Positions 1 to 14,410 of a stretch of 53,921 nucleotides of DNA are shown piece by piece. The translations under genes were made by a program, and so were the position numbers. The stretch is from Vicinamibacteria bacterium. Its GTDB lineage: Bacteria > Acidobacteriota > Vicinamibacteria > Fen-336. Below the pieces are notes generated by a model, which searched no databases, had not been told where the DNA came from, and worked only from the letters and a program-made list of their open reading frames with translations. Each line of letters starts with the position of its first letter. Position 1 is the stretch's first letter. The DNA is taken from the NCBI GenBank assembly GCA_016934575.1, contig JAFGSN010000206.1, positions 1 through 53,921 on the forward strand. Reading direction: 5' to 3'.

Positions 1-172
1 CCGGCCCAAGGTATAGGACTCAATTTACGCCGTCAAACTGACGGAGCTGCCGGCGACGCCGGACCTGGCGCACGCCTCGAGTCCGATATCGCCCGCCACG
101 ACTCACGACCTCGCCGGTGTTCAACGAGACGCCCGTCTGGAGCGACGGGCCGCCGCGCGTATGATCCTCGCC
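1..172 (-). pseudogene. Decayed class III nucleotide cyclase fragment (left end cut by window)
   Basis: Read on the minus strand, this segment aligns base by base with the cyclase catalytic domain of the gene at 19627-21384 (about residues 378-425 there). A 78-base stretch aligns without gaps at roughly 77% identity by hand count. The reading begins with the motif PSLQTGVSLNTGEVV, then a 7-base insertion shifts the frame, and an in-frame TAA stands where the intact copy has an Arg codon. It is therefore a broken copy of a cyclase gene. The rest lies beyond the left edge or has been deleted. Whether it came from this operon or from another paralogue cannot be told. Confidence 0.72.
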
Positions 173-280
173 AGTCCCGAGGATCTTCAGGCTACACTAC
201 TGCTGGCGCGACGTGAGCGGCGAGAGACACATGGAAGTGGACCCCGACTCGCTCCACGAGTCGGCCGCAAGGGCAAGGAC

Positions 281-2593
281 ATGGACGACGCGGACAGCGA
301 GATCACGGGACCGAGCACCGGCTTTCCCGAGGTCGACCGTCTTATCGGCGGAATTCTCGCGGGCGACAACGTCGTCTGGGAGGTCGATTCGGGCGCTCCG
401 GTGGACAGCTTCATCGCGGGCTTCATCTCGAGCTGTGCGCGAGAGAACGCGCCCCTCGTCTACGTCAGCTTCAATCGCTCGCCCCAGACGATCGTCGGCC
501 GCTACGCCGCGCTGATGCAGACCGACCGCTTCATACTGATCGACTGCTTCTCGTCCGGCAAGGGCGACAACGATGCGGTTTTTCTCGATTACTTCAAATC
601 CGCGCCCGATACCGCCATCCAGGTGGAGACCCCCGGCGATCCGGTCAAGCTTCAAGAAGCGCTGGCGAGCATCGAGGCCAAAATCGGACCCAACGTACGC
701 TACGTCTTCGACAGCCTGACGGGCATGCTCGACCTGTGGCGCGACCAGGACGTCGTGCTGCGCTTCTTCGGCCACTTCTGCCCGCGCCTCTACAACCTGC
801 GTACGATCGCCTACTGGATCCTGGAGAAAGAGGCGCATGGCGAGCCCTTCCTGGCCAAGCTTCGCCACATCACTCAGGTCGTCATCGATGCCGCGGTGCG
901 CGCCGGCGATCGAACGCTGGCGGTCCGCATGGCGTCCGGACGGCGTTCCGTCGACCTCGGCGCACACCACCACTTCGACGTCGTCGGCGATCGAATCGCG
1001 CTCGTGCCGGAGACGCGCGAAGGGCGCGAGTTGTCGCTGCTCACGAGGATGGGCGAGGCGCTCTCGAGCGCCCTCGAACCCACCGTCTTCTTCGAGCGCA
1101 CATTGCAGGTTCTGGCCTCCGAGCTGGGCATGCTGCGCGGAACCCTCTCTCTTCATGACAAGGCGGCCGACAAGCTCAAGATCGTCGCGGCCCACGGACT
1201 CTCGCCGGCCGAGCGCGCCCGCGGCCAGTACGCCGTCGGCGAAGGCGTGACGGGGCGCGTCCTGGAGACGGGCAATCCCGAGATCGTGGCCGACATCGCC
1301 AAGGACGCGCGTTTCCTGAATCGCACGCGCGCCCGCGCGGGCGGTAATCTCGAGAGCGTGGCCTTCATCTGCGTGCCGGTCAAGTGCGACGATCAGATTG
1401 TCGGGGCGCTCAGCGCCGACCGGCCCTTCGCTCCCGTGCCTGTGCTCGAACAGGATCTGCGCTTGCTGCAGACCGTCGCCGCCATCATCGCGCAGGTGGT
1501 CAAGATCAACCGCATCGCGGCGCTGGACAAGGACGCGCTGATCGTCCGGGACGAGCGCATGCTCGACGAGCTGCGCAAGCGCTACCGGCTCGACGACTTC
1601 GTCGGCCAGAGCGACGCCATCCGCGGCGCTCTGGCGGTAGCCGCGACCGCGGCCAAGTCGCGCGCCGCCATCCTCGTCACGGGCGAGACGGGCACCGGCA
1701 AGGAAATGATCGCCAACGTCATCCACTACCGGAGCGGCCGCGCGGAAGGCCCCTTCATCAAAGTCAATTGCGGAGCATTGCCCGACACGCTGCTCGAGTC
1801 CGAGCTTTTCGGCCACGTCAAAGGCGCCTTCACGGGCGCTTTGCAGAGCCGCAAGGGCCGCTTCGAGGCGGCCACGCGCGGAACGTTGTTCCTTGACGAA
1901 GTGGCCGAGATGAGTCCTTACCTGCAGGTCAGGCTGCTGCGCGTGTTGCAGGACGGGACCTTCGAGCCTCTGGGCAGCAATCATACCGTGCGCGTGGACG
2001 TGCGTATCGTCGCCGCGACAAACAAAATCCTGCGCGAAGAGGTGCGACAAGGCCGTTTCCGTGAAGACCTCTACTATCGTCTGAACGTCATCCCCATCGT
2101 CCTGCCCCCGTTGCGCGAGCGCCGCGAGGACGTCCCGCCCCTCGTGCATCATTTCCTTGGAGTCTTCAGCCGCGAGAATGAAAAGGCGGTGACGCATCTC
2201 TCACAGGAAGTGCTCGATCTGCTGATCGAGTATCCCTGGCCGGGCAACGTGCGCGAGTTGGAGAACTGCATCGAGCGGGCAGTGATACTGAGCCCGGCCG
2301 AGACGCTTTTGCCGAGCACTTTGCCGTCCGAGATCCTCCATCACCGCCGTGAACGCGCGCATCGCCGCGCGGAAGCCGCGGCGGACGAGAACGACGTCCG
2401 TAGGACGATCGCCAACTACTGCCGCCGATCAGGCGATCTCGCCGCGCTTCGCGAAACCCTGCTGAATGCGGTCGAAGAAACGATCATTCGGCGCGGCGTC
2501 GATTCCGGCCTGAGTCAGCGCGAGCTGGCCGTGCAGCTCAACATCAGCCGCATGACGTTGCGCAAGAAGATGCGCGAGCTCGGCGTTAAATAG
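281..2593 (+). CDS. Sigma-54-dependent activator: KaiC-like domain, GAF, AAA+, Fis-type HTH
   Basis: A 770-residue enhancer-binding protein that would open sigma-54 promoters. Residues 9-245 form a KaiC/RecA-like domain that keeps the FDSL strand (143-146) but has no P-loop: the usual GxxGxGKT place reads [16 protein letters not shown] domain follows (about 252-415). The AAA+ domain (441-665) has Walker A GETGTGKE (468-475), the sigma-54 contact loop GAFTGA (515-520) and Walker B FLDE (537-540). A Fis-type helix-turn-helix ends the protein (745-766). The start is set at 281, after AAGGG seven bases upstream; an upstream in-frame ATG at 161 lies in cyclase remnant sequence. It replaces NtrC next to glnD-glnB-amt, but has GAF/KaiC input instead of a receiver. 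The domain calls are firm; the nitrogen role is inferred from neighbours and from the sigma-54 promoters at 2751 and 12152. Confidence 0.93.
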   Translation: MDDADSEITGPSTGFPEVDRLIGGILAGDNVVWEVDSGAPVDSFIAGFISSCARENAPLVYVSFNRSPQTIVGRYAALMQTDRFILIDCFSSGKGDNDAVFLDYFKSAPDTAIQVETPGDPVKLQEALASIEAKIGPNVRYVFDSLTGMLDLWRDQDVVLRFFGHFCPRLYNLRTIAYWILEKEAHGEPFLAKLRHITQVVIDAAVRAGDRTLAVRMASGRRSVDLGAHHHFDVVGDRIALVPETREGRELSLLTRMGEALSSALEPTVFFERTLQVLASELGMLRGTLSLHDKAADKLKIVAAHGLSPAERARGQYAVGEGVTGRVLETGNPEIVADIAKDARFLNRTRARAGGNLESVAFICVPVKCDDQIVGALSADRPFAPVPVLEQDLRLLQTVAAIIAQVVKINRIAALDKDALIVRDERMLDELRKRYRLDDFVGQSDAIRGALAVAATAAKSRAAILVTGETGTGKEMIANVIHYRSGRAEGPFIKVNCGALPDTLLESELFGHVKGAFTGALQSRKGRFEAATRGTLFLDEVAEMSPYLQVRLLRVLQDGTFEPLGSNHTVRVDVRIVAATNKILREEVRQGRFREDLYYRLNVIPIVLPPLRERREDVPPLVHHFLGVFSRENEKAVTHLSQEVLDLLIEYPWPGNVRELENCIERAVILSPAETLLPSTLPSEILHHRRERAHRRAEAAADENDVRRTIANYCRRSGDLAALRETLLNAVEETIIRRGVDSGLSQRELAVQLNISRMTLRKKMRELGVK

Positions 2594-2624
2594 CCAAGCC
2601 CGCCTTCCACGCCTGGGCCAAGAC

Positions 2625-2639
2625 GTGGCCAATGGCCAC
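2625..2639. promoter_or_regulatory. Perfect 7-bp inverted repeat, candidate activator-binding site upstream of glnD
   Basis: GTGGCCA and TGGCCAC flank a single central A. The site lies about 125 bases upstream of the -24 element at 2751, a usual distance for a sigma-54 enhancer. The one-base centre rules out a normal transcription hairpin. Assigning it to the activator at 281-2593 is inference; I did not find an identical copy upstream of glnN. Confidence 0.4.
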
Positions 2640-2750
2640 CTCAGTGACCAGGACGCAAGCGAAAAGCCCAGACTGAAAAACACAGCCAAACGCCGCTAAC
2701 TGCCTGTGCCACAGACGCCGAGATCCGCCAGTCGAGACGGGGCGTACGGC

Positions 2751-2766
2751 TGGCATCCGTATTGCC
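2751..2766 (+). promoter_or_regulatory. Sigma-54 (-24/-12) promoter of glnD-glnB-amt
   Basis: The sequence TGGCAT-N5-TTGCC matches the sigma-54 consensus TGGCAC-N5-TTGCW at most positions. The invariant GG (2752-2753) and GC (2764-2765) doublets have exactly the required spacing of 12 bases. Transcription would begin near 2777, about 45 bases before the glnD start at 2821. Confidence 0.6.
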
Positions 2767-2820
2767 TTGGTATCTTGTCGTACCCGACGCGGGTCATCTC
2801 ACCGGAGAGTGCGCCTGGTC

Positions 2821-5863
<3,043 letters not shown>

Positions 5864-5892
5864 GCTTTGAATGTTTTCAGGGAGGAAAAACG

Positions 5893-7224
<1,332 letters not shown>

Positions 7225-7269
7225 CACTCCGTTGATGAAACATCAGTTACAGGGAGAAGGGGGAAGCGT

Positions 7270-7578
7270 ATGAAACGCCTGGAATGGATGGTTCGAGTCG
7301 GCATCCTCGTGACGGCGCTCTCGCCCGCGCATGCCACTCATGAGGAGAAGCGCCCGCCCGCGGTCTCGGCCGGCGAGCACGCGCTCACGCGGCAAGCTGG
7401 GACACAGGCCGCAGCGCTGGACGGACAGGGCGTGCTGGCTAGCGGAGTGAGATTCCGACCAACGCCCGGGCTCTGCATCGCCGCGAGATTGGGCAACACG
7501 AACGGCTTCGATCGCAACGTGCCGCCCAGGCAGGAATCGCGCCTGTACGCTGGCGCCAACGCGGCGATCGACTTCTGA
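7270..7578 (+). CDS. Small secreted protein with outer-membrane-type C-terminus, unknown function
   Basis: A 102-residue protein with a good ribosome site (GGGAGAAGGGGGAAG) and an apparent signal peptide ending near PAHAT. The mature part is polar and ends NAAIDF. A terminal Phe with alternating residues (GVRFRPTPGLCIAARLG) resembles the last strands of an outer-membrane beta-barrel. It is much too short for a barrel, so it may be a remnant of a porin-like protein or a small secreted factor. It sits between amt and the KaiC-like/PPDK fusion with an 8-base gap to the latter, so it is part of the nitrogen transcript. I do not recognise a family. Confidence 0.6.
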   Translation: MKRLEWMVRVGILVTALSPAHATHEEKRPPAVSAGEHALTRQAGTQAAALDGQGVLASGVRFRPTPGLCIAARLGNTNGFDRNVPPRQESRLYAGANAAIDF

Positions 7579-7586
7579 TCTCCGCC

Positions 7587-10229
7587 ATGCACGTCGACGC
7601 GCAGCTCAGCACCGGCCTGGCCGGACTGGACCGCGTTCTTCGCGGCCTCATTCCGGGCGACAACCTCGTCTGGCAGGTCGAATCGATCGAGGACTACGAT
7701 TCGTTCGTCAAACCGTTCGTCGCCGCGGCTTCCGTGCTTGGAAAAAAGATCGTCTACTTTCGTTTCGCGCGCCACGCTCCTCTCGCCGCCACCGATCCGG
7801 CCGTCGAGGTCCGTTCGCTCTTCCCCGAGAACGGATTCGAGGCATTCATCGCCGAGATTCACCATGCAATCGAACGCTCCGGAGCGGGCGCGCACTACGT
7901 CTTCGATTCGCTCTCCGATCTCGCGGTCGACTGGTATAGCGATCAGATGCTCGGCAATTTCTTCATGCTGACCTGCCCGTACATTTACGACGTCAAGGCG
8001 ATCGCCTATTTCGGACTGCTGCGAGGCCGCCACGCCAAGGATGCCAGCGGCCCGATCATGGACACGGCGCAAGTCGTCATCGACGTATACGGACATCGCG
8101 GCCGCCTTCATGTTCATCCCCTCAAGGTTCAGCATCGTTTTTCGCCGACGATTCATACCCTGCACGAGCGCGCGGCCGGCGACGATTTTCGTCCCGTCAC
8201 CGAAAGCGCCACGATCGCGGAGATCATGGCCGGCGTCGACTGGTCCGGACTCGACGCCGCCGGACGCGGCCTCGGCGTCTGGAACGTCGCGTTCACCGAA
8301 GCCGAAAAGGCCCTGCACGAGATCGAGCGCGGCGTCCGATGCGCGGGCGACACGGCCGAGCTATTGCGCCGACTGCTACGAATGGCCGTCTCCCGCGATG
8401 AGCGCATGCTCGACCTCGCCGAGCGCCATCTTCGCCTCCGCGACGTTCTCGCGATCCGTAAACGGATGATCGGAACCGGGCTTGTCGGCGGAAAAGCGGC
8501 CGGAATGCTGATCGCTCGCAGCGTTTTGAAGGGACAGAACCCCGCCTGGGCGGATCGGCTCGAGCCCCACGATTCGTTCTACGTCGGCTCGGACGTCTAT
8601 TACACATTCGTCGTCCGCAACGGCGTGTGGTGGGTCCGCGAGAAGCAGAAAGATCCCGCCACGTTCCTGGACGGCGCGGAGACCGCGCGACGGCAGCTCT
8701 TGACCGGCGGTTTCCCTCCGTCAGTATGGCGGCAGTTCGTCGACATGCTCGACTATTTCGGACAATCGCCGATCGTCGTCCGTTCGAGCAGCCTGCTCGA
8801 AGACAACTACGGCAACTCCTTCGCCGGCAAGTACGACAGCGTTTTCTGCGCCAACCAGGGTCCCCGCCAGAAACGGCTTGACGACCTCCTGGCGGCCGTG
8901 CGAGCGATCTACGCCAGCACGATGAGCGAACGCGCCCTCACATATCGAGCGCATCGCGGCCTTCTCGAACGCGACGAACAGATGGCCCTGCTCGTTCAGC
9001 GCGTCTCCGGCGGCATGCACGGCCGGCTGTTCTTTCCTCAGGCCGCGGGCGTGGCGCTGTCGTACAATCCGTATGTCTGGAGCGCGGACATACGACCCGA
9101 GGCCGGCGTCGCGCGCGTGGTTTTCGGGCTCGGGACGCGCGCCGTCGAGAGATCGGACAACGATTACACGCGCATTATCGCCCTGAACGCGCCGCATCGT
9201 CGCCCCGATTCGAGCCCGACGGACGCGCGCCAGTACGCGCAGCGCCGCGTCGACGCGATCGATCTGGAGGCCAACCAGCTCGCCTCCCTGGACTTCGCGG
9301 ACGTCGTCCGCCAGAAGCCGAGAATCCGCCTCGAAACGTTCGCCGCGCGTGAAGCTCGCGCCGTCCACAATGACGCAGGGCGCGGACAAGGCGAGGAAAC
9401 GTGGCGGCTCACGTTCGAGGGGCTGATCGACGATACGCCGTTCGTCTCCCACATGCGCGAGATGCTCGAGATGCTGGAGAAGGCATACGGCGCGTCTGTC
9501 GACGTCGAGTACGCCGTGAATTTCGATGATGAGAAGGCATGCAAGATCAATCTGCTTCAGTGCCGGCCGCTTCAAATCAAGAAGGGCGGGACGTCGGTCA
9601 AGCCGGAGGAGAAAGTCGATGTCGAGGACGTGCTCCTGAGAGCGCACGGCGCGGTCATCGGTCATAGCCGCATCGTGCCCGTCGATCGGCTCGTATACGT
9701 CGTCCCCGAGGCATACTCTCGCCTCGCCACGGCCGACCGCTACTCAGTGGCCCGCCTCGTCGGCCGTCTGGCGCGTCTTCCCCGTTCCCGGAACGACCCC
9801 GACGGCATTCTGGTCCTCGTCGGTCCGGGACGATGGGGCACGACGACGCCGTCGCTCGGCGTTCCGGTGTCTTTCGGCGAAATCGACGCCGCGGGAGCGC
9901 TGTGCGAAATCGTCGTCATGCGCGAGGATCTCGTGCCCGACGTCTCGTTGGGGACGCACTTTTTCAACGACCTCGTGGAGCTCGAGATCCTCTACGTCGC
10001 GGTGTTTCCGGATCGTTCGGGCAACCATATCAATACGCGCGGCCTTGAAGCAACTCCGAATCGCCTTGCCGACTTACTGCCGGACGCCGCGCCTTGGGCT
10101 TCCGTCCTCCGTGTGATCGAATCCGCCGCCGTTCCCGGCGGCATCTGGTTGTCGGCGAACACACCCCAACAACACGCCGAGATTTATCGGAGAAGCCAAG
10201 CGTCTTCGAAAACAGGTGACAATGGTTGA
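7587..10229 (+). CDS. KaiC-like domain fused to PEP-synthase-type ATP-grasp domain
   Basis: An 880-residue fusion. Residues 7-195 are homologous to the N-terminal domain of the activator at 281-2593: both share the pattern TG..LDR..G..GDN.VW.V, then YVFDSL, DW..DQ, IAY and TQVVID. Again there is no P-loop ([12 protein letters not shown] at its place). Residues 298-663 match the PEP synthase/pyruvate phosphate dikinase N-terminal nucleotide-binding domain: GGKAAG (302-306 region), RSSSLLED (399-406), NSFAGKYDS (410-418) and [10 protein letters not shown] (654-663). The phosphohistidine domain and PEP TIM barrel of real dikinases are absent. A distinct C-terminal part (about 695-860) contains [13 protein letters not shown]. 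It could bind ATP or be a sensor rather than make PEP. The start has a weak ribosome site but directly follows the upstream gene. Confidence 0.85.
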   Translation: MHVDAQLSTGLAGLDRVLRGLIPGDNLVWQVESIEDYDSFVKPFVAAASVLGKKIVYFRFARHAPLAATDPAVEVRSLFPENGFEAFIAEIHHAIERSGAGAHYVFDSLSDLAVDWYSDQMLGNFFMLTCPYIYDVKAIAYFGLLRGRHAKDASGPIMDTAQVVIDVYGHRGRLHVHPLKVQHRFSPTIHTLHERAAGDDFRPVTESATIAEIMAGVDWSGLDAAGRGLGVWNVAFTEAEKALHEIERGVRCAGDTAELLRRLLRMAVSRDERMLDLAERHLRLRDVLAIRKRMIGTGLVGGKAAGMLIARSVLKGQNPAWADRLEPHDSFYVGSDVYYTFVVRNGVWWVREKQKDPATFLDGAETARRQLLTGGFPPSVWRQFVDMLDYFGQSPIVVRSSSLLEDNYGNSFAGKYDSVFCANQGPRQKRLDDLLAAVRAIYASTMSERALTYRAHRGLLERDEQMALLVQRVSGGMHGRLFFPQAAGVALSYNPYVWSADIRPEAGVARVVFGLGTRAVERSDNDYTRIIALNAPHRRPDSSPTDARQYAQRRVDAIDLEANQLASLDFADVVRQKPRIRLETFAAREARAVHNDAGRGQGEETWRLTFEGLIDDTPFVSHMREMLEMLEKAYGASVDVEYAVNFDDEKACKINLLQCRPLQIKKGGTSVKPEEKVDVEDVLLRAHGAVIGHSRIVPVDRLVYVVPEAYSRLATADRYSVARLVGRLARLPRSRNDPDGILVLVGPGRWGTTTPSLGVPVSFGEIDAAGALCEIVVMREDLVPDVSLGTHFFNDLVELEILYVAVFPDRSGNHINTRGLEATPNRLADLLPDAAPWASVLRVIESAAVPGGIWLSANTPQQHAEIYRRSQASSKTGDNG

Positions 10230-10278
10230 TGCTCAGTTACCGCGCATTCCTTCGGAACGCGGAGTCGGTGGAGGAATC

Positions 10279-11913
10279 ATGGGAAAAACGAAATATATTT
10301 TCGTGACGGGCGGCGTGGTCTCTTCTCTCGGCAAGGGTCTCACGGCGGGCGCCATCGGCATGATCCTGCGCCGCGGCGGGCTTCGCGTCCGTCTCCAGAA
10401 GCTCGATCCCTACATCAACGTCGATCCCGGCACGATGAATCCATTCCAGCATGGAGAAGTTTACGTGACGGACGACGGCGCCGAGACCGATCTCGATCTG
10501 GGACACTACGAGCGCTTCACGGGCGTGCCCGCTTCACGCGCCTCGAATTACACGACAGGCCAAATCTATATGTCGGTCGTCGAAAAAGAGCGGCGCGGCG
10601 ATTTCCTGGGCGGCACGGTTCAGGTCGTTCCTCATATCACGGACGAAATCAAGTCATGCATCCGCCGCTTGGCCGATCCCGAGGTCGATGTCGTCATCAC
10701 CGAGATCGGCGGCACGGTCGGCGACATTGAAGGCCTGCCGTTTATCGAGGCCATCCGCCAGATGCGCCATGACGAGGGGCGCAGCCGGGTTCTCTACGTC
10801 CATCTGACGCTTGTGCCTTACCTCCGCGCGGCCGGCGAGTTGAAGACCAAACCCACGCAGCAGTCCGTGAGCTTGCTCCGCGAGATCGGCATCCAGCCCG
10901 ACATCCTCATCTGCCGCGCCGAGCAGCCCTTGACCGAGGACCTGCGCCGCAAGATCGCCCTCTTCTGCAACGTCGAGGATCGCGCGGTCATCGAGGAGAA
11001 GGACGTCGACAGAAGCATTTATGAGATCCCAGAGGTTCTGATCCAGCAAGGCTTCCACGAGGTTGTCGCCGACTTTCTCGGCTTGCCGCTTCGTCCTCCG
11101 GAGATGGCCGACTGGCGCGCGATGCTCGGAAGAATCCGCCGGTCTTCGGGCGAGGTCGGAATCGCCGTGGTCGGAAAGTACATCAAGCTCCAGGACGCAT
11201 ATAAATCGGTCTACGAAGCGCTGCATCACGCGGGCGCGGAGGTGCCCGGAGGCGAGACCGGCACGCATGTAAACGTCGAGCGTATTGAAGCCGAGTCGAT
11301 CGAGCAGGACGGACCGGAACGGCTGAGCGGCGTCGACGGCATTCTGATTCCCGGCGGTTTCGGCACGCGCGGCGTCGAAGGCAAGATCGCCGCCGCGCGA
11401 TTCGCCCGCGAACAAAACATCCCGTATCTCGGCATCTGTCTCGGCATACAGATCGCTGTGATCGAGATCGCGCGCAACGTCCTCGGCCTGGCGGGCGCCA
11501 ATTCGATGGAGTTCGATCCCGACACGCGTCATCCCGTGATCGCGCTTCTCGACAGTCAGAAGCGCGTCACGCGCATGGGCGGCACAATGCGTCTAGGCGC
11601 CTTTCCGTGCCGCCTTTCCCCGAATACCCGCGTCCGTGAAGCGTACGGCGGCGCCGAGGAAACGCGGGAGCGCCACCGCCACCGTTACGAGATCAACAAC
11701 GCCTTCCGCGCGGCGTTCGAGCAAGCCGGCGTCCGCTTTTCCGGCTTGTCGCCGGATGGCGATCTCGTGGAGATGCTCGAGCTTGAAAACCATCCATGGT
11801 TCGTCGCATCGCAAGCCCACATCGAGTTCCAGTCGCGACCTGCAGCGCCTCACCCGCTCTTCAAGGCTTTCGTCCAGGCGTCAATCCGCCGCCGTCAGGC
11901 GATCGGTCGTTAG
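10279..11913 (+). CDS. pyrG: CTP synthase (glutamine-hydrolysing)
   Basis: A 544-residue CTP synthase, which makes CTP from UTP, ATP and glutamine. The amidoligase domain begins [19 protein letters not shown] and contains [20 protein letters not shown]. The class I glutaminase domain has the nucleophile in GICLGIQ and the His/Glu pair in [11 protein letters not shown], where the common HPE is HIE. The start at 10279 follows GGAGG and gives the normal family length; an ATG at 10216 would overlap the previous gene. The product needs glutamine and UTP, the same metabolites handled by GlnD, so its place in a nitrogen island makes metabolic sense. Confidence 0.97.
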   Translation: MGKTKYIFVTGGVVSSLGKGLTAGAIGMILRRGGLRVRLQKLDPYINVDPGTMNPFQHGEVYVTDDGAETDLDLGHYERFTGVPASRASNYTTGQIYMSVVEKERRGDFLGGTVQVVPHITDEIKSCIRRLADPEVDVVITEIGGTVGDIEGLPFIEAIRQMRHDEGRSRVLYVHLTLVPYLRAAGELKTKPTQQSVSLLREIGIQPDILICRAEQPLTEDLRRKIALFCNVEDRAVIEEKDVDRSIYEIPEVLIQQGFHEVVADFLGLPLRPPEMADWRAMLGRIRRSSGEVGIAVVGKYIKLQDAYKSVYEALHHAGAEVPGGETGTHVNVERIEAESIEQDGPERLSGVDGILIPGGFGTRGVEGKIAAARFAREQNIPYLGICLGIQIAVIEIARNVLGLAGANSMEFDPDTRHPVIALLDSQKRVTRMGGTMRLGAFPCRLSPNTRVREAYGGAEETRERHRHRYEINNAFRAAFEQAGVRFSGLSPDGDLVEMLELENHPWFVASQAHIEFQSRPAAPHPLFKAFVQASIRRRQAIGR

Positions 11914-12151
11914 TTGACGCCCTTGCGCATCGGGTGACGTCGACGGCGAATACTTGTCAGTGCTGAAGAAGGTCGTCGAACACATCGTCCAATCCATCTA
12001 ACTCAACTCAATACGGACTTGGCTCGACTGTATTCCATGGGCCATCCACTTGCCCACTCACGGTCCATCAAGGCCGAAGCCTCAAACCGCACTCCATCTC
12101 CAATTCGTTAGGTATCAAGAGATTAGCCGTGCGTACGATCTTCTAGAAGAG

Positions 12152-12167
12152 TGGCACGCCATCTGCA
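12152..12167 (+). promoter_or_regulatory. Sigma-54 (-24/-12) promoter of glnN
   Basis: TGGCACG-N4-CTGCA fits the sigma-54 consensus TGGCACR-N4-TTGCA with one mismatch in the -12 box. The GG (12153-12154) and GC (12165-12166) doublets are 12 bases apart, as required. Predicted transcription start is near 12178, with a leader of about 27 bases carrying GGAGGAG before ATG 12205. The 290-base stretch 11914-12204 contains no gene and is less GC-rich than its surroundings, as expected for a regulatory region with upstream activator sites. Confidence 0.68.
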
Positions 12168-12204
12168 ATATCAGTTCGCGTTATTCACGAGGAGGAGCAT
12201 TCGT

Positions 12205-14388
12205 ATGAGTTCGACAACTGTACGCCAAGCCGCGATCTTTGCGGTGACTTCTTGTCGGTCGATCGAGAAACCTCTCAGCTTTCTCGAAACGCCGGCCAAG
12301 GAGATCTTCGGATCGAACACCTTCGGCGACGCGGTCATGCGCGACCGTCTGCCAAAATCGGTCTATCAGGCTCTTCAGCAGACGATCCGCAACGGTCGTC
12401 GTCTGGATCCGGGCGCGGCCGACGTCGTGGCCACTGCGATGAAGGACTGGGCCATCGAGAAAGGGGCGACGCATTACGCTCACGTCTTTTATCCATTGAC
12501 CGGCCTGACGGCCGAGAAGCACGACAGCTTCCTCGCGCCGGACGGCAACGGCGGCGCGATCGCCGAGTTCACCGGCAGACAGCTCATCCAGGGCGAGCCT
12601 GACGCGTCGAGCTTTCCCTCGGGCGGGCTCCGCGCCACGTTCGAGGCGCGCGGATACACGGCCTGGGACGTGACAAGCCCCGCCTACCTCATGGAAAATC
12701 CCAACGGAACGACCCTGTGCATCCCGACGGCTTTCTGCGCCTGGACCGGCGAGTCGCTTGACAACAAAACGCCGCTCCTGCGCTCGATGCAGGCGCTCAA
12801 CCGTCAGGCCCAAAGGCTGCTAAAGCTCTTCGGCGAGGACGAGAGCGAATACGTCTACGCGACGGCGGGGCCGGAGCAGGAGTATTTCTTGATCGACCGC
12901 AATTTCTACTTCGCTCGGCTCGATCTGACGATCTGCGGCCGCACGCTCTTCGGAGAGCGGCCCGCCAAGGGACAGGAGTTCGAGGATCAGTACTTCGGCA
13001 CGATCCCCGAGCGCGTCCTGGCCTACATGCATGACGTCGACCGCCAGCTCTACAAACTCGGCGTGCCGGTGAAAACCCGGCACAACGAGGTCGCGCCGAG
13101 TCAGTACGAGATCGCTCCGGTCTACGAGAACGCCAATGTCGCGGCCGACCACCAACATGTCGTCATGACGATACTGCGAAGCACGGCCGCCAAATACGGG
13201 CTCGTGTGTTTGCTCCACGAGAAGCCGTTTGCCGGAATCAACGGATCGGGCAAACACCTCAACTGGTCGCTCGGAACGACAAAGATGAACCTGCTCGAAC
13301 CCGGACACACGCCGCACGAGAACATGCAATTCCTGGTGTTCTGCCTGGCGGCGATCCGCGCCGTCCATCGTTGGGCGAAGCTGTTGCGAATGACCGTCGC
13401 TTACAGCGCCAACGATCATCGCCTCGGCGCGAACGAGGCTCCGCCGGCGATTGTCTCCGTCTTTTTGGGCGACATGCTGACTGAGATTTTTGAGCGAATC
13501 GAGAACGGCGGCGACAGCCGCGCGAAAGCGGCGGGCATGCTGGAGATCGGCGTCGATACGCTCCCGCCTCTGCCAAAGGACGCGGGCGACCGCAACAGAA
13601 CGAGCCCGTTCGCTTTCACCGGCAACAAGTTCGAGTTCCGGGCCGTCGGATCGAGCCAGTCCATCGCCGCGCCGCTCATGGTCCTCAATACGATCATGGC
13701 CGAATCGCTCGACGATATCGCCACGAAGCTCGAAAAGTCCGCCCGCGGAGATCGCGCGAAGATAGCGGCGGCGGTCAAGGAGGTTTTGAAAAGCGTCTTC
13801 AAGGAACACAAAGCCGTCATCTTCAACGGCGACAACTACGCGGCCGAATGGCATGCCGAGGCGGCGCGGCGAGGATTGCCGAACTACCGCAACACAGTCG
13901 AGGCTCTCGAAGCGATCGCCGGGGATGAGGCCGCCGCGGCTCTGTTCGAAAAGTACGGCGTGCTTTCCAAGCGCGAGTTTCGGTCGCGAGTCGAAATCGC
14001 CGTCGAGCGGTACGCGAAGGACATCAATACCGAAGCGCGTCTGTGCCATGACATCGCACGCTCGATCGTCCTGCCGGCCGCCTACCGTTACCAGGGCGAG
14101 TTGGCCTCGACGGCCGCCGCCATGAAACAGGCCGGGCGCGAAGCGGATCTGTCGTCGCTCGACCGGATGACGGGTCTGGTCTCGGCGCTCGAAAAAGCCG
14201 TCGCCGATCTGGAGCTTGCCGTCGACAGCAAGGGAAACGGATCGCCCATCGAGCGCGCCAAGCGCTGCCGGGATTCGATCATCCCGTCGATGACGCTCGT
14301 GCGCGAAATCGCCGACCGGCTCGAAGGGATCGTGGCCGACGACCTCTGGCCGCTGCCGACATATCAGGAGATTCTGTTCATTCGCTGA
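12205..14388 (+). CDS. glnN: Glutamine synthetase type III
   Basis: A 727-residue glutamine synthetase of the GSIII class, which condenses ammonium and glutamate with ATP. Class signatures are [27 protein letters not shown] and [18 protein letters not shown], plus the long C-terminal helical region of this class. The length fits GSIII (about 700-730) and not GSI or GSII (about 350-470). The start at 12205 is chosen for GGAGGAG seven bases upstream; an earlier in-frame codon at 12151 falls in the predicted promoter. No adenylylation enzyme is seen nearby. Regulation is probably transcriptional, through the sigma-54 promoter at 12152. The ammonium assimilated here feeds the glutamate synthase genes that follow. 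Confidence 0.96.
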   Translation: MSSTTVRQAAIFAVTSCRSIEKPLSFLETPAKEIFGSNTFGDAVMRDRLPKSVYQALQQTIRNGRRLDPGAADVVATAMKDWAIEKGATHYAHVFYPLTGLTAEKHDSFLAPDGNGGAIAEFTGRQLIQGEPDASSFPSGGLRATFEARGYTAWDVTSPAYLMENPNGTTLCIPTAFCAWTGESLDNKTPLLRSMQALNRQAQRLLKLFGEDESEYVYATAGPEQEYFLIDRNFYFARLDLTICGRTLFGERPAKGQEFEDQYFGTIPERVLAYMHDVDRQLYKLGVPVKTRHNEVAPSQYEIAPVYENANVAADHQHVVMTILRSTAAKYGLVCLLHEKPFAGINGSGKHLNWSLGTTKMNLLEPGHTPHENMQFLVFCLAAIRAVHRWAKLLRMTVAYSANDHRLGANEAPPAIVSVFLGDMLTEIFERIENGGDSRAKAAGMLEIGVDTLPPLPKDAGDRNRTSPFAFTGNKFEFRAVGSSQSIAAPLMVLNTIMAESLDDIATKLEKSARGDRAKIAAAVKEVLKSVFKEHKAVIFNGDNYAAEWHAEAARRGLPNYRNTVEALEAIAGDEAAAALFEKYGVLSKREFRSRVEIAVERYAKDINTEARLCHDIARSIVLPAAYRYQGELASTAAAMKQAGREADLSSLDRMTGLVSALEKAVADLELAVDSKGNGSPIERAKRCRDSIIPSMTLVREIADRLEGIVADDLWPLPTYQEILFIR

Positions 14389-14410
14389 ACCAAGGTTGCA
14401 GTAAGAGCAT

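Noticed and set aside
161-280. N-terminal 40-residue extension of the activator from ATG 161
   Set aside because: It reads through remnant cyclase sequence, shows no ribosome site or conserved pattern, and the KaiC-like domain begins just after ATG 281.
197-2197. Long open frame opposite the sigma-54 activator
   Set aside because: High-GC codon bias of the real gene keeps the opposite strand open. The product has no recognisable motif and the plus strand encodes clear GAF/AAA+/HTH domains. The same applies to the long opposite frames at 12820-14562, 15510-16661, 21580-23748, 33272-35638 and 38855-40564.
2625-2639. GTGGCCAATGGCCAC as a terminator of the activator gene
   Set aside because: The centre is one base, which cannot form an RNA loop, and no T-run follows. 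It is better seen as a protein-binding palindrome.
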